Assembly (NCBI RefSeq): GCF_036647415.1
Contig: NZ_JAVXKG010000016.1
Coordinates: forward strand, 1 to 64,000
Length of the DNA: 64,000 nt
Source: Empedobacter sp036647415
Lineage (GTDB): Bacteria > Bacteroidota > Bacteroidia > Flavobacteriales > Weeksellaceae
Reading direction: 5' to 3'
Below, piece after piece: positions 34,607 to 43,560 of this stretch (position 1 is its first letter; each line of letters begins with the position of its first letter). The position numbers and the translations under genes were made by a program. The notes below the pieces were generated by a model. It ran no database searches. It was not told where the DNA came from and saw only the letters and a list, made by a program, of their open reading frames with translations.

Positions 34607-35254
34607 ATGTCAAACGAAAAAAAAGTTGCCATAATTGGCGTAGGTAACATTGGTACCGCAATTGCTACAAATACAGTAAAAGGAAATCGTCCTGTGATAC
34701 TTGCAAGTAGAAAACTTGAAGATGCAGAAGCTCTTTCTAATAAATTAGGAGATTTAGCTACAGCCGCAGAAATTCCTGATGCAATAAACCAAGCAGATAT
34801 TGTTGTTGTCGCAGTTTGGTTTAATTCAATTCAAGAAGTATTCACAACGTATGAAAAGGAATTGGAGGGTAAAATAATTATTGATCCATCAAATGCTATA
34901 GCGGTTGATGATAAAGGAAATGTGACAAAAACAATTCCTGATAATGAATCTGCTGGACAAATAAATGCACAAAACTTGCCTAAAAATGCAACTTTAGTAA
35001 AAGCTATGGGTAGTTTATCAGCACATAGTTTAGCTACGGCATCATTTCAACAACCAAATGAAGCTGTTCTTTTTTATGCGACAGATAATACTGATATTGA
35101 TACTGATGTAGAAAAATTTATCCATGACAATGGTTATGAAGCTTTACGAGTTGGGAAATTAGATCAATCAAGAAGAATTGAAGTTTTAGGAGATTTGAAT
35201 GAATTTTCAATCAAAAAAACGGTTGATTTAGATGAAGCAAAAACTAAAATTTAA
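34607..35254 (+). CDS. NAD(P)-binding Rossmann protein, F420-oxidoreductase-like
   Basis: A 215-residue protein with the N-terminal dinucleotide motif GVGNIGTAIA followed by LASRKLEDAEAL and ADIVVVAVWF. The order matches the NADPH-dependent F420 reductase/pyrroline-5-carboxylate reductase-like family. Bacteroidota generally lack coenzyme F420, so a ketone or imine reductase role is more likely. It is a single gene, 72 bases after the antiporter, with a strong terminator behind it. Confidence 0.75.
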   Translation: MSNEKKVAIIGVGNIGTAIATNTVKGNRPVILASRKLEDAEALSNKLGDLATAAEIPDAINQADIVVVAVWFNSIQEVFTTYEKELEGKIIIDPSNAIAVDDKGNVTKTIPDNESAGQINAQNLPKNATLVKAMGSLSAHSLATASFQQPNEAVLFYATDNTDIDTDVEKFIHDNGYEALRVGKLDQSRRIEVLGDLNEFSIKKTVDLDEAKTKI

Positions 35255-35268
35255 GACATAATTTCATT

Positions 35269-35296
35269 AAAAAACCTCGCAATTGCGAGGTTTTTT
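35269..35296. terminator. Bidirectional terminator between convergent genes
   Basis: A perfect 14-base-pair palindrome (AAAAAACCTCGCAA and its complement) lies between the plus-strand oxidoreductase and the minus-strand acyl-CoA ligase gene. Confidence 0.88.
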
Positions 35297-35305
35297 AATC
35301 AAATA

Positions 35306-37081
35306 TTATTTTATGTCGTATAATTTATTGAATAAATCAATATATTTCGCCATCACATTTTTACGTTTCAATTTTAATGTTGGAGTTAACAAACCATCAT
35401 CTATTGTCCATTCTTCGGGCGTTAATTCAAACTTTTTTATTTGCTCCCAATGTCCAAGACCTTGATTCATTTTTTCAATTTCTCTCCCTATAATATCTAA
35501 AATAGCAGGTTCTTTTATTAAATCTGCATTTGAAGCAGGCTCTGAAATTCCTTTTATTTTAATATAATCTTTCAATACTTGAAAGTTTGGCTGAATGATA
35601 GCGCAAGGCATTTTTTGACCTTCTCCAACTACCATTATTTGTTCTATAAAACGAGATTGTTTAAACTTATTTTCAATCACTTGAGGTGCAATATATTTAC
35701 CTCCAGATGTTTTAAAAATTTCTTTTTTGCGATCAGTTATTTTCAATAATCCGTTTTGTAAAACACCAATATCACCCGTTTTGAAATATCCATCTGGCGT
35801 AAAAGCCTCTGCAGTTTTCTCTGGATCTTTATAATATCCTGATGTTACATTTGGACCTTTAACCAAAATTTCACCATCTTCTGCAATTTTAACATCAATT
35901 CCTTTTAATGGTGCACCAACAGTTCCAATTCCGAAACCACTTTTACTCATCGAGTTTACAGAAATAACGGGAGAAGTTTCTGTTAATCCATAACCTTCTA
36001 AAATTGGAATTCCTGCTCCCCAAAAAATATGATTAAGTCTTCCTGCAAGGGGTGCAGAACCAGAAACCATACACACAAGATTTCCTCCTACTCCTTCTTT
36101 CCATTTACTGAATACTAATTTTGATGCAATGGCATGTTTCAAAGAGAATAATCCTCCTTTCTGATTATATGGATCATAATCTTCTACAAGACTAAGTGCC
36201 CACATAAAAATTTTAGTTTTCATACCTCCAGCTGAAGCTCCAGTATTGTATATTTTATCGTAAACTTTTTCTACTAAACGAGGTACAACCGTCATTACAT
36301 GTGGTTTTACTTCCTTCATATTATCACCGAGTTTTTCAATACTTTCTGCATACCAAATTCCTATATTAAGATATTGATACAGATAAATTAGCATACGTTC
36401 GAAAACGTGATTGATTGGTAAAAAACTTAGTGCAATTGGTTGATGAGGAAATTCTGGAATACGATCGACAGACATCAAAACATCCGAAACAATATTTTCA
36501 TGCGTTAAGATTACACCTTTAGGACGACCCGTTGTACCAGAAGTGTAAATAAGCGTCACCATGTCACTTGGTTTAATAATATCTTTTATATTATCTAGTT
36601 CGTGTTGTGTGGAGTTATCTGCTCCTAAATCTAAAATTTCTTTATAGTTTGGAACACCTGGAATTTCATCGAAACTATAAATTCCAACTAAAGTAGAAAC
36701 CTTATCCTTTACCTTTGCAATTGTATCATACAATCCTTTATCAGATACAATGATAAATTTACTTTCCGCATCGTTTAGGATATATTCAAAATCTTCTTCG
36801 GATAACGTTGGATAAAGTGGAACACTAATAGCTCCTACTTGCTGTATACCAATGTCACAAACATTCCATTCTGTACGATTTGATGAAGTAACTATTGCTA
36901 TTTTATCTTGTGGTTTTATTCCTAATTTTAATAATCCTCGACTAAATGCATTAGCCATACCCACGTATTCTTGTGTTGAAGTTTTAACCCAAGTACCGTT
37001 TACTTTAGACACCAATGCATCTTCTCGAGGATTAGTTTGTAATTGATTTTGAGGAAAATCAAATAAACGTTTTATTATCAT
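35306..37081 (-). CDS. Long-chain fatty acid-CoA ligase (AMP-forming)
   Basis: A 591-residue adenylate-forming enzyme of normal FadD/ACSL length. The ATP signature is TLIYTSGTTGRPKGV, followed by LEGYGLTETSPVI, the FKTGDIGVL Asp motif, and ITDRKKEIFKTSGGKYIAPQ with the conserved Lys region. It makes acyl-CoA from free fatty acids on the cytoplasmic side of the inner membrane. It stands alone; a small acidic protein gene lies upstream. Confidence 0.92.
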   Translation of the reverse strand: MIIKRLFDFPQNQLQTNPREDALVSKVNGTWVKTSTQEYVGMANAFSRGLLKLGIKPQDKIAIVTSSNRTEWNVCDIGIQQVGAISVPLYPTLSEEDFEYILNDAESKFIIVSDKGLYDTIAKVKDKVSTLVGIYSFDEIPGVPNYKEILDLGADNSTQHELDNIKDIIKPSDMVTLIYTSGTTGRPKGVILTHENIVSDVLMSVDRIPEFPHQPIALSFLPINHVFERMLIYLYQYLNIGIWYAESIEKLGDNMKEVKPHVMTVVPRLVEKVYDKIYNTGASAGGMKTKIFMWALSLVEDYDPYNQKGGLFSLKHAIASKLVFSKWKEGVGGNLVCMVSGSAPLAGRLNHIFWGAGIPILEGYGLTETSPVISVNSMSKSGFGIGTVGAPLKGIDVKIAEDGEILVKGPNVTSGYYKDPEKTAEAFTPDGYFKTGDIGVLQNGLLKITDRKKEIFKTSGGKYIAPQVIENKFKQSRFIEQIMVVGEGQKMPCAIIQPNFQVLKDYIKIKGISEPASNADLIKEPAILDIIGREIEKMNQGLGHWEQIKKFELTPEEWTIDDGLLTPTLKLKRKNVMAKYIDLFNKLYDIK

Positions 37082-37201
37082 GGTTTTAAATAATTTAGTT
37101 GTTGCAAAATATAAAAAATAAATTTATAATGCAAGCATAAAAAATTATTTTAGTGTAAATATTACACCGATAAAAAACCATTTATTTTATTAAATCAAGA
37201 A

Positions 37202-37438
37202 CTATTCTTCTTCTCCTAATTCTCCCATTTCTTGATCATAGAAATCTAAAGCATCTTCTATTAGATTTGCTATTTCTGTGTTAAACTCTTCGTTATCTTC
37301 TTCTTCAGAAATATCTTCAAACCACTCAATATCATCAGTTTCTACATCTAATAAAAAACGAGGATATTCTGTGTGTAAAATAAAGATTTTGTTTGGCATT
37401 GTTGAATTGTCTGCCAATAAAAATTTTGGTAATTCCAT
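37202..37438 (-). CDS. Small acidic conserved protein (78 residues)
   Basis: A 78-residue soluble protein beginning MELPKFLLADNSTMPNKIFI, with an acidic middle and tail (EEEDNEEFNTE and ending GELGEEE). From memory, similar acidic proteins occur in many flavobacteria, with unknown function. It starts two bases after the MATE gene ends, so the two are cotranscribed. Confidence 0.72.
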   Translation of the reverse strand: MELPKFLLADNSTMPNKIFILHTEYPRFLLDVETDDIEWFEDISEEEDNEEFNTEIANLIEDALDFYDQEMGELGEEE

Positions 37439-37440
37439 TT

Positions 37441-38886
37441 TTATATGTTTTTTAATTTATCTTCTAAAATTATATCAGATTGAGGATTTTCTCTAATAAG
37501 TTTCTTTGTTTGTTGATTGTATCTAATCAATAAAAATATTGCCGAAGCTGTTAATCCTATTCCTAAACCAATCCACATTCCAAATGCACGCATTTCGAAT
37601 ACCAAAGCCAAAGTAACACCAATTGGAATAGCAATCAACCAATAAGAAATAAAGGTTAAAATAGACGGAATTTTAACATCCGTCATTCCTCTTAATGCAC
37701 CTAGTAATACCAACTGTATACCATCGGACATCTGAAAAAACGAAGCAATGATTAGCAATTGTGCCGAAAGATTTATTACATCTTGATTGTCTAAATATAT
37801 TGTTGGTAATTGATATCTAAATGCAATGAATAAAATTCCACACAATATCATAAAAGCAGTTACCATCATAATACATGACCAACCAGCTTCTCGTAATGTT
37901 TTATAATCTCTTAAACCTAATTGATTTCCAATTCTTACAGTTGCTGCAACTCCTATTCCAGTACACATCATAAACGTTGTAGAGGCTAAGTTAATTGCAA
38001 TTTGATGCGCAGCTAAATTTACTTTTGCTAATTCTTGATCTGCGATAGAATTTGTAAATGTATAACCACAAACAAAGGCTGCTAAAGAAAAAGCACTCAT
38101 TTCGAAGAAAGACGTTAAAGCTGTCGGAATTCCAATACTTGTTATTTTTTTGAAAATTATTTTCTGAAAATTCTTAAACTGAACCTTTTCTAAAACCGAT
38201 CTAGTTTTCTTAAAATTCCATAGTACAATCACCAAGAAAATCATCATCACCATACGAGCAACAAAAGTTCCCCAAGCTGCACCAGCAACTTCTAAACGAG
38301 GAAATCCCCAATTTCCATAAATCCATCCATAATTCAACGTAATATTAACAACATTACTTAAAACCGTAGCAATTGTAACTGGAATTGTTAACGACAATCC
38401 CTCTGATAATTGGCGAAATGATTGAAAAATCATTAAAGGAATCATAGAAAAAGTCATAATTGTAAGATAAGGAATACATTTTTCTACAACATCTGCTGGT
38501 TGTCCCATATAAAACATCAATGGTTTCAGGAACGTAATCAATAGAAATAAACATATAGATAACGTTACATTTAACACCAAACTGTGCGAAAAATAAGTTG
38601 CTGCCATTTTCTTATTCCCTTTAGAGTCTTCTGCGGCAATCAAAGGTGAAAGGGCGAAACTAAAACCAAAAGCAAAAACTAATATTGCAAAAAACAACGA
38701 ATTTCCCAAAGAAGCCGCTGCTAAAGAAGTTTTACCAAGTACTTCGTCCTGTATATTATCATATTTTCCACCTAAGCCACCAACCATAATATTATCTATA
38801 ATGTTAACAGAAATCTGCCCCATTTGGGTAATCATTACGGGTAATGCTAATACTATATTTCGTCTTAAATGCTCTCTTATTTCCAA
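37441..38886 (-). CDS. MATE family multidrug exporter (NorM-like)
   Basis: About 481 residues with 12 hydrophobic spans. ALPVMITQMGQISVNIIDNIMVGGLGG and the second-half repeat FQMSDGIQLVLLGALRG are typical of the NorM branch. It exports cationic drugs using Na+ or H+. The start is uncertain: an ATG pair exists at 38919, but a TATTTTTG promoter element lies between it and the coding region, so a TTG at 38886 (reading MEIREHLRRN) fits better. It is followed after two bases by the small acidic protein gene. Confidence 0.85.
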   Translation of the reverse strand: MEIREHLRRNIVLALPVMITQMGQISVNIIDNIMVGGLGGKYDNIQDEVLGKTSLAAASLGNSLFFAILVFAFGFSFALSPLIAAEDSKGNKKMAATYFSHSLVLNVTLSICLFLLITFLKPLMFYMGQPADVVEKCIPYLTIMTFSMIPLMIFQSFRQLSEGLSLTIPVTIATVLSNVVNITLNYGWIYGNWGFPRLEVAGAAWGTFVARMVMMIFLVIVLWNFKKTRSVLEKVQFKNFQKIIFKKITSIGIPTALTSFFEMSAFSLAAFVCGYTFTNSIADQELAKVNLAAHQIAINLASTTFMMCTGIGVAATVRIGNQLGLRDYKTLREAGWSCIMMVTAFMILCGILFIAFRYQLPTIYLDNQDVINLSAQLLIIASFFQMSDGIQLVLLGALRGMTDVKIPSILTFISYWLIAIPIGVTLALVFEMRAFGMWIGLGIGLTASAIFLLIRYNQQTKKLIRENPQSDIILEDKLKNI

Positions 38887-38905
38887 TTCAAAAAATTTTA
38901 TAATG

Positions 38906-38913
38906 CAAAAATA
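38906..38913 (-). promoter_or_regulatory. TAnnTTTG element before the MATE gene
   Basis: TATTTTTG on the minus strand lies 20 bases upstream of the TTG at 38886 and downstream of the ATG pair at 38919, and so bears on the choice of start. Confidence 0.4.
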
Positions 38914-39028
38914 CATCAAATGTTTTGCATCATCATTTAGAAAATGTAAAGGAATTTTTATTTCCTAAAATTCTATTTTATTTTTATCCTTATCTTGCAT
39001 CAATAACCAACGTTAGAAAATTTAATAA

Positions 39029-39994
39029 ATGACAATACAAGAGTTTAAAAATAGTTTAGATTTACCTTTGATTACATCGCCAATGTTTTTGGTTTCTCGT
39101 ACTGAATTGGTAGTAGAAGCATGTAAAAATGGTGTTTGTGGAACTTTTCCTTCTTTGAATGGACGAAAAGTAGAAGATTTTGAACAAATGCTAATTGATA
39201 TTACAACTCAATTAAACCAATTTGAACAAGAAACAGGTAAAAAACCAGCTCCATTTGGTGTAAATCTTATTGTAAATAGAACAAATCCACGTGTACAAAC
39301 AGATTTAGCTTTATGTATAAAATATAAAGTGCCTGTAATTATTACATCTTTGGGCGCTGTAAAAGAATTGGTAGATGCTGTACACAGTTATGGTGGATTG
39401 GTATTTCACGATGTCATAAAAAAACGACACGCTGAGAAAGCTGCTGAGGCTGGTGTAGACGGAATTATTGCGGTTGCTTCTGGTGCTGGTGGACATGCCG
39501 GAACTGCAAATCCTTTTGCTTTGATTGATGAAATTCGTACTTTTTATGATGGATGTTTAATATTAGCTGGTGCCATGAATAACGGAAACGATATATTGGC
39601 TGCCGAAACAATGGGTGCAGATTTTGCCTATATCGGAACTAGATTTATTGCTACAAAAGAAGGTTCTGCCGAACAAGATTACAAAGAAATGTTGGTTGAT
39701 TCTACTTTTGAAGATGTAATTTATACAGACGGAATTTCTGGTGTAAATGCAAATTTCTTGAAACCAAGTATTATTCATTCTGGTATTGATTTGAATGAAA
39801 AAAAGGAGGAAGATTTTGCCGAATTAATTGGTGATGAAGGCCACAAAGCATGGAAAGACATTTGGTCTGCTGGGCATGGTGTTTCTGGTATTCACGATAT
39901 TCCAACAACGGCAGAATTAATTACTCGTATGAAAAATGAATATAAAACTGCACTAGAAAAACATGTGCAAGTCTTAAATAATTTGAAATTTTAA
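39029..39994 (+). CDS. Nitronate monooxygenase (2-nitropropane dioxygenase family)
   Basis: A 321-residue FMN TIM-barrel enzyme. Marks are LPLITSPMFLVSRTELV, PFGVNLIVN, ASGAGGHAG with the catalytic His region, and ADFAYIGTRFIATKE for phosphate binding. It oxidises alkyl nitronates, or acts as an enoyl reductase in some relatives. It lies nine bases before the acyl-CoA thioesterase gene, which suggests a link to fatty acid metabolism. Confidence 0.85.
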   Translation: MTIQEFKNSLDLPLITSPMFLVSRTELVVEACKNGVCGTFPSLNGRKVEDFEQMLIDITTQLNQFEQETGKKPAPFGVNLIVNRTNPRVQTDLALCIKYKVPVIITSLGAVKELVDAVHSYGGLVFHDVIKKRHAEKAAEAGVDGIIAVASGAGGHAGTANPFALIDEIRTFYDGCLILAGAMNNGNDILAAETMGADFAYIGTRFIATKEGSAEQDYKEMLVDSTFEDVIYTDGISGVNANFLKPSIIHSGIDLNEKKEEDFAELIGDEGHKAWKDIWSAGHGVSGIHDIPTTAELITRMKNEYKTALEKHVQVLNNLKF

Positions 39995-40002
39995 TCAAAT
40001 AA

Positions 40003-40866
40003 ATGAAAACAACACAAGAATTAATTGATCTCATTACATTAAAAAAATTAGAGGATAATTTATTCGAAGGAAAAAGTTCTTTTATGGGAAGTCCAAACGT
40101 TTTTGGAGGACAAGTTGTAAGTCAAGCTTTACATGCGGCTTATCAAACTGTTCCATCAGATCGTTTTTGTCATTCCCTACATTCTTACTTTATTTTACCT
40201 GGAGATTTAGAGCAACCTATACAATATGATGTTGCTAATTTGCGCGATGGCGGAAGTTTTAGTACAAGAGTTGTTACTGCAAAACAAAACAATGTACCAA
40301 TTTTTGTAATGGCTTCTTCTTTTCAGTTAAAACAAGAAGGTTACGAACATCAAGAAAAAATGCCTATTGTAACGCCTCCAGAAGAATTAATGAGTTGGAA
40401 TGATGTTGCTGAACAATTTGGCTCTGTTTTACCAAAATCAATTATGCGTTTTGTTTCTGCGGAACGTCCACTTGATTTTAAACCTGTTGAATTTGTTAAT
40501 CCTTTCGAGAAAAAAGATTATGAAAATTTCAGTAATGTTTGGTTAACTTTTAATGAGGTTCCTGACAATTTACCTTTACCAATTATTCATCAATTAATAG
40601 CATATAGCTCTGATTATAATTTGTTATCAACTGCAATAAAACCACATGCGTCTAAAGCACATTTTGGGAATACACAGATGGCAAGTTTAGATCATTCGAT
40701 TTGGTTTCATAGAACGCCAAATTTGCACGATTGGATATTAGTAAATGTAGAATCGCCAAGTGCAAATGACACAAGAGGTTTTACAAGAGGAAATTTGTTT
40801 AACCGTTCTGGTGAAATGATATGTAGTGTTGCACAAGAAGGCTTAATAAGACCAATTGAAAAATAA
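40003..40866 (+). CDS. tesB: Acyl-CoA thioesterase II (TesB)
   Basis: A 287-residue double-hotdog thioesterase of normal TesB length. FGGQVVSQALHAAYQTVP and HSLHSYFILPGD lie in the first hotdog; LASLDHSIWFHRTPNLHDW (about residue 225 onward) carries the catalytic Asp region in the second. It hydrolyses acyl-CoA to free acid. It is cotranscribed with the nitronate monooxygenase, and a strong bidirectional terminator follows. Confidence 0.92.
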   Translation: MKTTQELIDLITLKKLEDNLFEGKSSFMGSPNVFGGQVVSQALHAAYQTVPSDRFCHSLHSYFILPGDLEQPIQYDVANLRDGGSFSTRVVTAKQNNVPIFVMASSFQLKQEGYEHQEKMPIVTPPEELMSWNDVAEQFGSVLPKSIMRFVSAERPLDFKPVEFVNPFEKKDYENFSNVWLTFNEVPDNLPLPIIHQLIAYSSDYNLLSTAIKPHASKAHFGNTQMASLDHSIWFHRTPNLHDWILVNVESPSANDTRGFTRGNLFNRSGEMICSVAQEGLIRPIEK

Positions 40867-40885
40867 CACTTCATCGTTTTAAAAT

Positions 40886-40921
40886 AAAAAAAGGATAACT
40901 TAAAATAGTTATCCTTTTTTT
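40886..40921. terminator. Bidirectional terminator between tesB and efflux operon 1
   Basis: A stem AAGGATAACT with AGTTATCCTT, extended by A and T runs, lies between the convergent tesB and MFS genes. Confidence 0.87.
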
Positions 40922-40929
40922 ATGAAATT

Positions 40930-42501
40930 TTATGTTGTGTATTTTTTCGTTATAAAAAATCGATATAATTTATAAATAATAAGGACAATAACAACTGTAA
41001 AACCTATTGCAAATAAGATTCTAAATATCTCTATATTACTTATTAATAATGCTTGATTGGCTAATTTATCTTTTAATGTTCCGACAGTTAAACTGGTTGA
41101 TTCATCACTTAAATGAGTCATATTATTCTTAGAAAATAATGTATCAAATTGATTTTGAAATATCGAATTTGATTGCTCAAAATTAGTTGTCATATAAGTT
41201 TGATGCTTTGTTGTGAGATACAATAAACCATTTTGTAATAGCGAATAACTGATTGTTGTCGTCCAAAAACGAATAGCCGTCCCCGTTTGTAAAACACTTG
41301 CGTAAAATTCTGGTTTTGCAGAACTAAGCATATACAAAACCAAAGGTGCAAATAAAACACCTTGTCCTACGCCTTCTAAAAATAATGCTGGTGTAACATA
41401 TTCTACTCTAGTATCTGGAAGAAATATGTAACTAAAATATAACATACTCGACGATAGAATGATAAATCCTATTAAAAAAATAGTCAGAAAATTTACATTT
41501 CGTTTTACCATTTGGTAGGCAGAATATAAACCCAATATAGAACCCGCAACGTTAAAATATTGAATTTTTAACACATATTCCCATGGCCATTTCCAAACGA
41601 CATTCATTACTTGGTAAATATTACTCAGACTTGATCGTAGAAGATAAAACATGAAGAACATGACTACACCTGCTATTACTCTTTTCGATTTTAAAACTTC
41701 GAAATGATAGATTGGCCTTTTTGATGTCACTTGTTGCAAGATGAATAATCCTGCGCAGACAATACAAATGATGAATGCTCCTACAATGTAAGGCGACTCA
41801 AACCAATAATTTTTTTTACCATAAATCAACATAAAAGCTCCGCTTGTTAACGTAATCATCATCAAGAAAACGCCTGGTAAATTAAGTTGATACAATGGTA
41901 TTTTAGGAAACATCCTGTTATGATTTAGAAAAAAAACATAAATAAACAAAGCAACAACATGTAAGACAATAATCGTATAAAGAATCATGTTTTGATTGTA
42001 ATTTTCTATAGCAAATTTTACAATAGATGTTGTAAACTTATCTCCTGTTAACATAAATCCATACAAAAATGAATATGTTATTAGACGAGAATTTTTTCCT
42101 TTTATACTATGTATTAATATTGGATATAAAATACAACCCTCAAAAATTGCAATCGGACCTTGTATAATACGCAAAACAAGAAGCAATTGTGTGTTAATAG
42201 AAAGTGTCATGATAAATAAAATAACAATATTTAGCATGGTCATCAATAACAAATAATTTCGGATATTGAAATAATGAAAAAATCGAATGTGTAAAAATAA
42301 TCCGCACACAAACATACCGTAACCCAACGAAAATAAAAATTGAATATCGTCAACCTCTAAATCTAAAAATGATGCAGTGAACGTACTGTTCATATTAAAC
42401 ATCATCAAAATCATTAAGTGTGGTAAAAGAGCGATTAATAAAATTGAGATAATAATATTATGCGGAACCCATTTATTAAAAATAGAATTTGGAGTGTCCA
42501 C
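40930..42501 (-). CDS. MFS efflux transporter, operon copy 1 (EmrB-like partner)
   Basis: A 523-residue inner membrane protein with about 14 spans. It starts with GTG at 42501; the paralogue's ATG is at the same alignment position (both followed by NSIFNKWVP). The conserved LRIIQGPIAIFEG motif lies near residue 105. It should work with the HlyD-like adaptor 3 bases upstream and the TolC-like channel to push drugs or acids out of the cell. Its paralogue is at 45417 to 46979. Confidence 0.85.
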   Translation of the reverse strand: MDTPNSIFNKWVPHNIIISILLIALLPHLMILMMFNMNSTFTASFLDLEVDDIQFLFSLGYGMFVCGLFLHIRFFHYFNIRNYLLLMTMLNIVILFIMTLSINTQLLLVLRIIQGPIAIFEGCILYPILIHSIKGKNSRLITYSFLYGFMLTGDKFTTSIVKFAIENYNQNMILYTIIVLHVVALFIYVFFLNHNRMFPKIPLYQLNLPGVFLMMITLTSGAFMLIYGKKNYWFESPYIVGAFIICIVCAGLFILQQVTSKRPIYHFEVLKSKRVIAGVVMFFMFYLLRSSLSNIYQVMNVVWKWPWEYVLKIQYFNVAGSILGLYSAYQMVKRNVNFLTIFLIGFIILSSSMLYFSYIFLPDTRVEYVTPALFLEGVGQGVLFAPLVLYMLSSAKPEFYASVLQTGTAIRFWTTTISYSLLQNGLLYLTTKHQTYMTTNFEQSNSIFQNQFDTLFSKNNMTHLSDESTSLTVGTLKDKLANQALLISNIEIFRILFAIGFTVVIVLIIYKLYRFFITKKYTT

Positions 42502-42504
42502 AAT

Positions 42505-43554
42505 CTATTCTAATTTTTCGGTTGAAACAGAAACATTCATTCCAGATCTTAATTTATCCAAATCTTTGGTGTTTTTCAAGATTATTTTTACGGGAAAACG
42601 TTGTTCAATTTTCACAAAATTCCCCGTTGCATTGTCTGGTTTTACTAATGAAAACTCCGAACCCGAAGCTGGCGATAACGATTCTACTCGTCCAACAAAT
42701 TTGATTTTAGAATAAGCATCAGCAACAATTTTAATGTCCTTATTTATATCTATTTCACCTAACTGCGTTTCCTTAAAATTAGCTACAATCCATTTTTCTT
42801 TCGACACAACTTGCACCAAAGCTTGACCTTCTTTTATCAATTGACCGACTTGTATATTTTTTGTACCAACCCAACCATCATAAGGCGCAATAACGTATAT
42901 ATAAGACATGATTAATTTTGCGTCATTTAGTTGCGCTTTACGTTGTAAGATTTGTGTTTTGGCTGGTGCAACTTTTGTTTGTTCTGCATTTGTGCTAATA
43001 TTTACAGAAAGACGTTCTTGTTTCAAAGCACTCAAATTTGCATTAGCTTGTTTGTATTTTGCTTCAACTTCTTCAAATTGTTGTAAAGTCGCGGCATCTT
43101 CTTTCACTAAATTTCTGAATCTGATATAATCTTTTTCTGTTCGCCAAACTTCTATTTTAGCAGCTTCTATATTAGCATCAATTATATTTACGTTACTTGC
43201 CTTGGTATCAACAGCGGTTTCGTAAGTTGCAACAGATTGTGCTGTACTTTCTAAATTTGCTGAAGCAATATCAACCTTATTTTTGAACTCGCGGTTATCA
43301 ATCACAACAAGTGTATCTCCTTTATGTACAAATTGATTTTCTTCAAAATTAATTTTATCAATAAACCCTGAAACTTTGCTTGATACTGGCGTTATATATT
43401 GTCTTACCTGTGCATCATTTGTGTTAACATGCGAACTCGAAAAGAGATAAAACCAACACATTGTACCGAATCCGATCAAAATAAAAATCCAAGCCAAAAC
43501 AGATAGCGTTCTGTTCATTCTTCTTTCGCTTTTTGTCACTTGCTTTGTCGCCAT
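42505..43554 (-). CDS. HlyD/EmrA-family periplasmic adaptor, operon copy 1
   Basis: A 349-residue membrane fusion protein. One N-terminal span (about 18 to 38) is followed by a lipoyl half (GFIDKINFEENQFVHKGDTL), a long alpha-helical hairpin (about 85 to 210) and the second half (APYDGWVGTKNIQVGQLIKEG). It joins the MFS pump to the outer membrane channel. It is 80 percent or so alike to 46983 to 48029 by eye; one stretch of 47 residues after the membrane span differs at only two. Confidence 0.9.
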   Translation of the reverse strand: MATKQVTKSERRMNRTLSVLAWIFILIGFGTMCWFYLFSSSHVNTNDAQVRQYITPVSSKVSGFIDKINFEENQFVHKGDTLVVIDNREFKNKVDIASANLESTAQSVATYETAVDTKASNVNIIDANIEAAKIEVWRTEKDYIRFRNLVKEDAATLQQFEEVEAKYKQANANLSALKQERLSVNISTNAEQTKVAPAKTQILQRKAQLNDAKLIMSYIYVIAPYDGWVGTKNIQVGQLIKEGQALVQVVSKEKWIVANFKETQLGEIDINKDIKIVADAYSKIKFVGRVESLSPASGSEFSLVKPDNATGNFVKIEQRFPVKIILKNTKDLDKLRSGMNVSVSTEKLE

Positions 43555-43560
43555 ATTTTT

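Noticed and set aside
34607..35254. A true F420-dependent oxidoreductase.
   Set aside because: The fold matches, but Bacteroidota generally lack F420 and no F420 genes are in the window.
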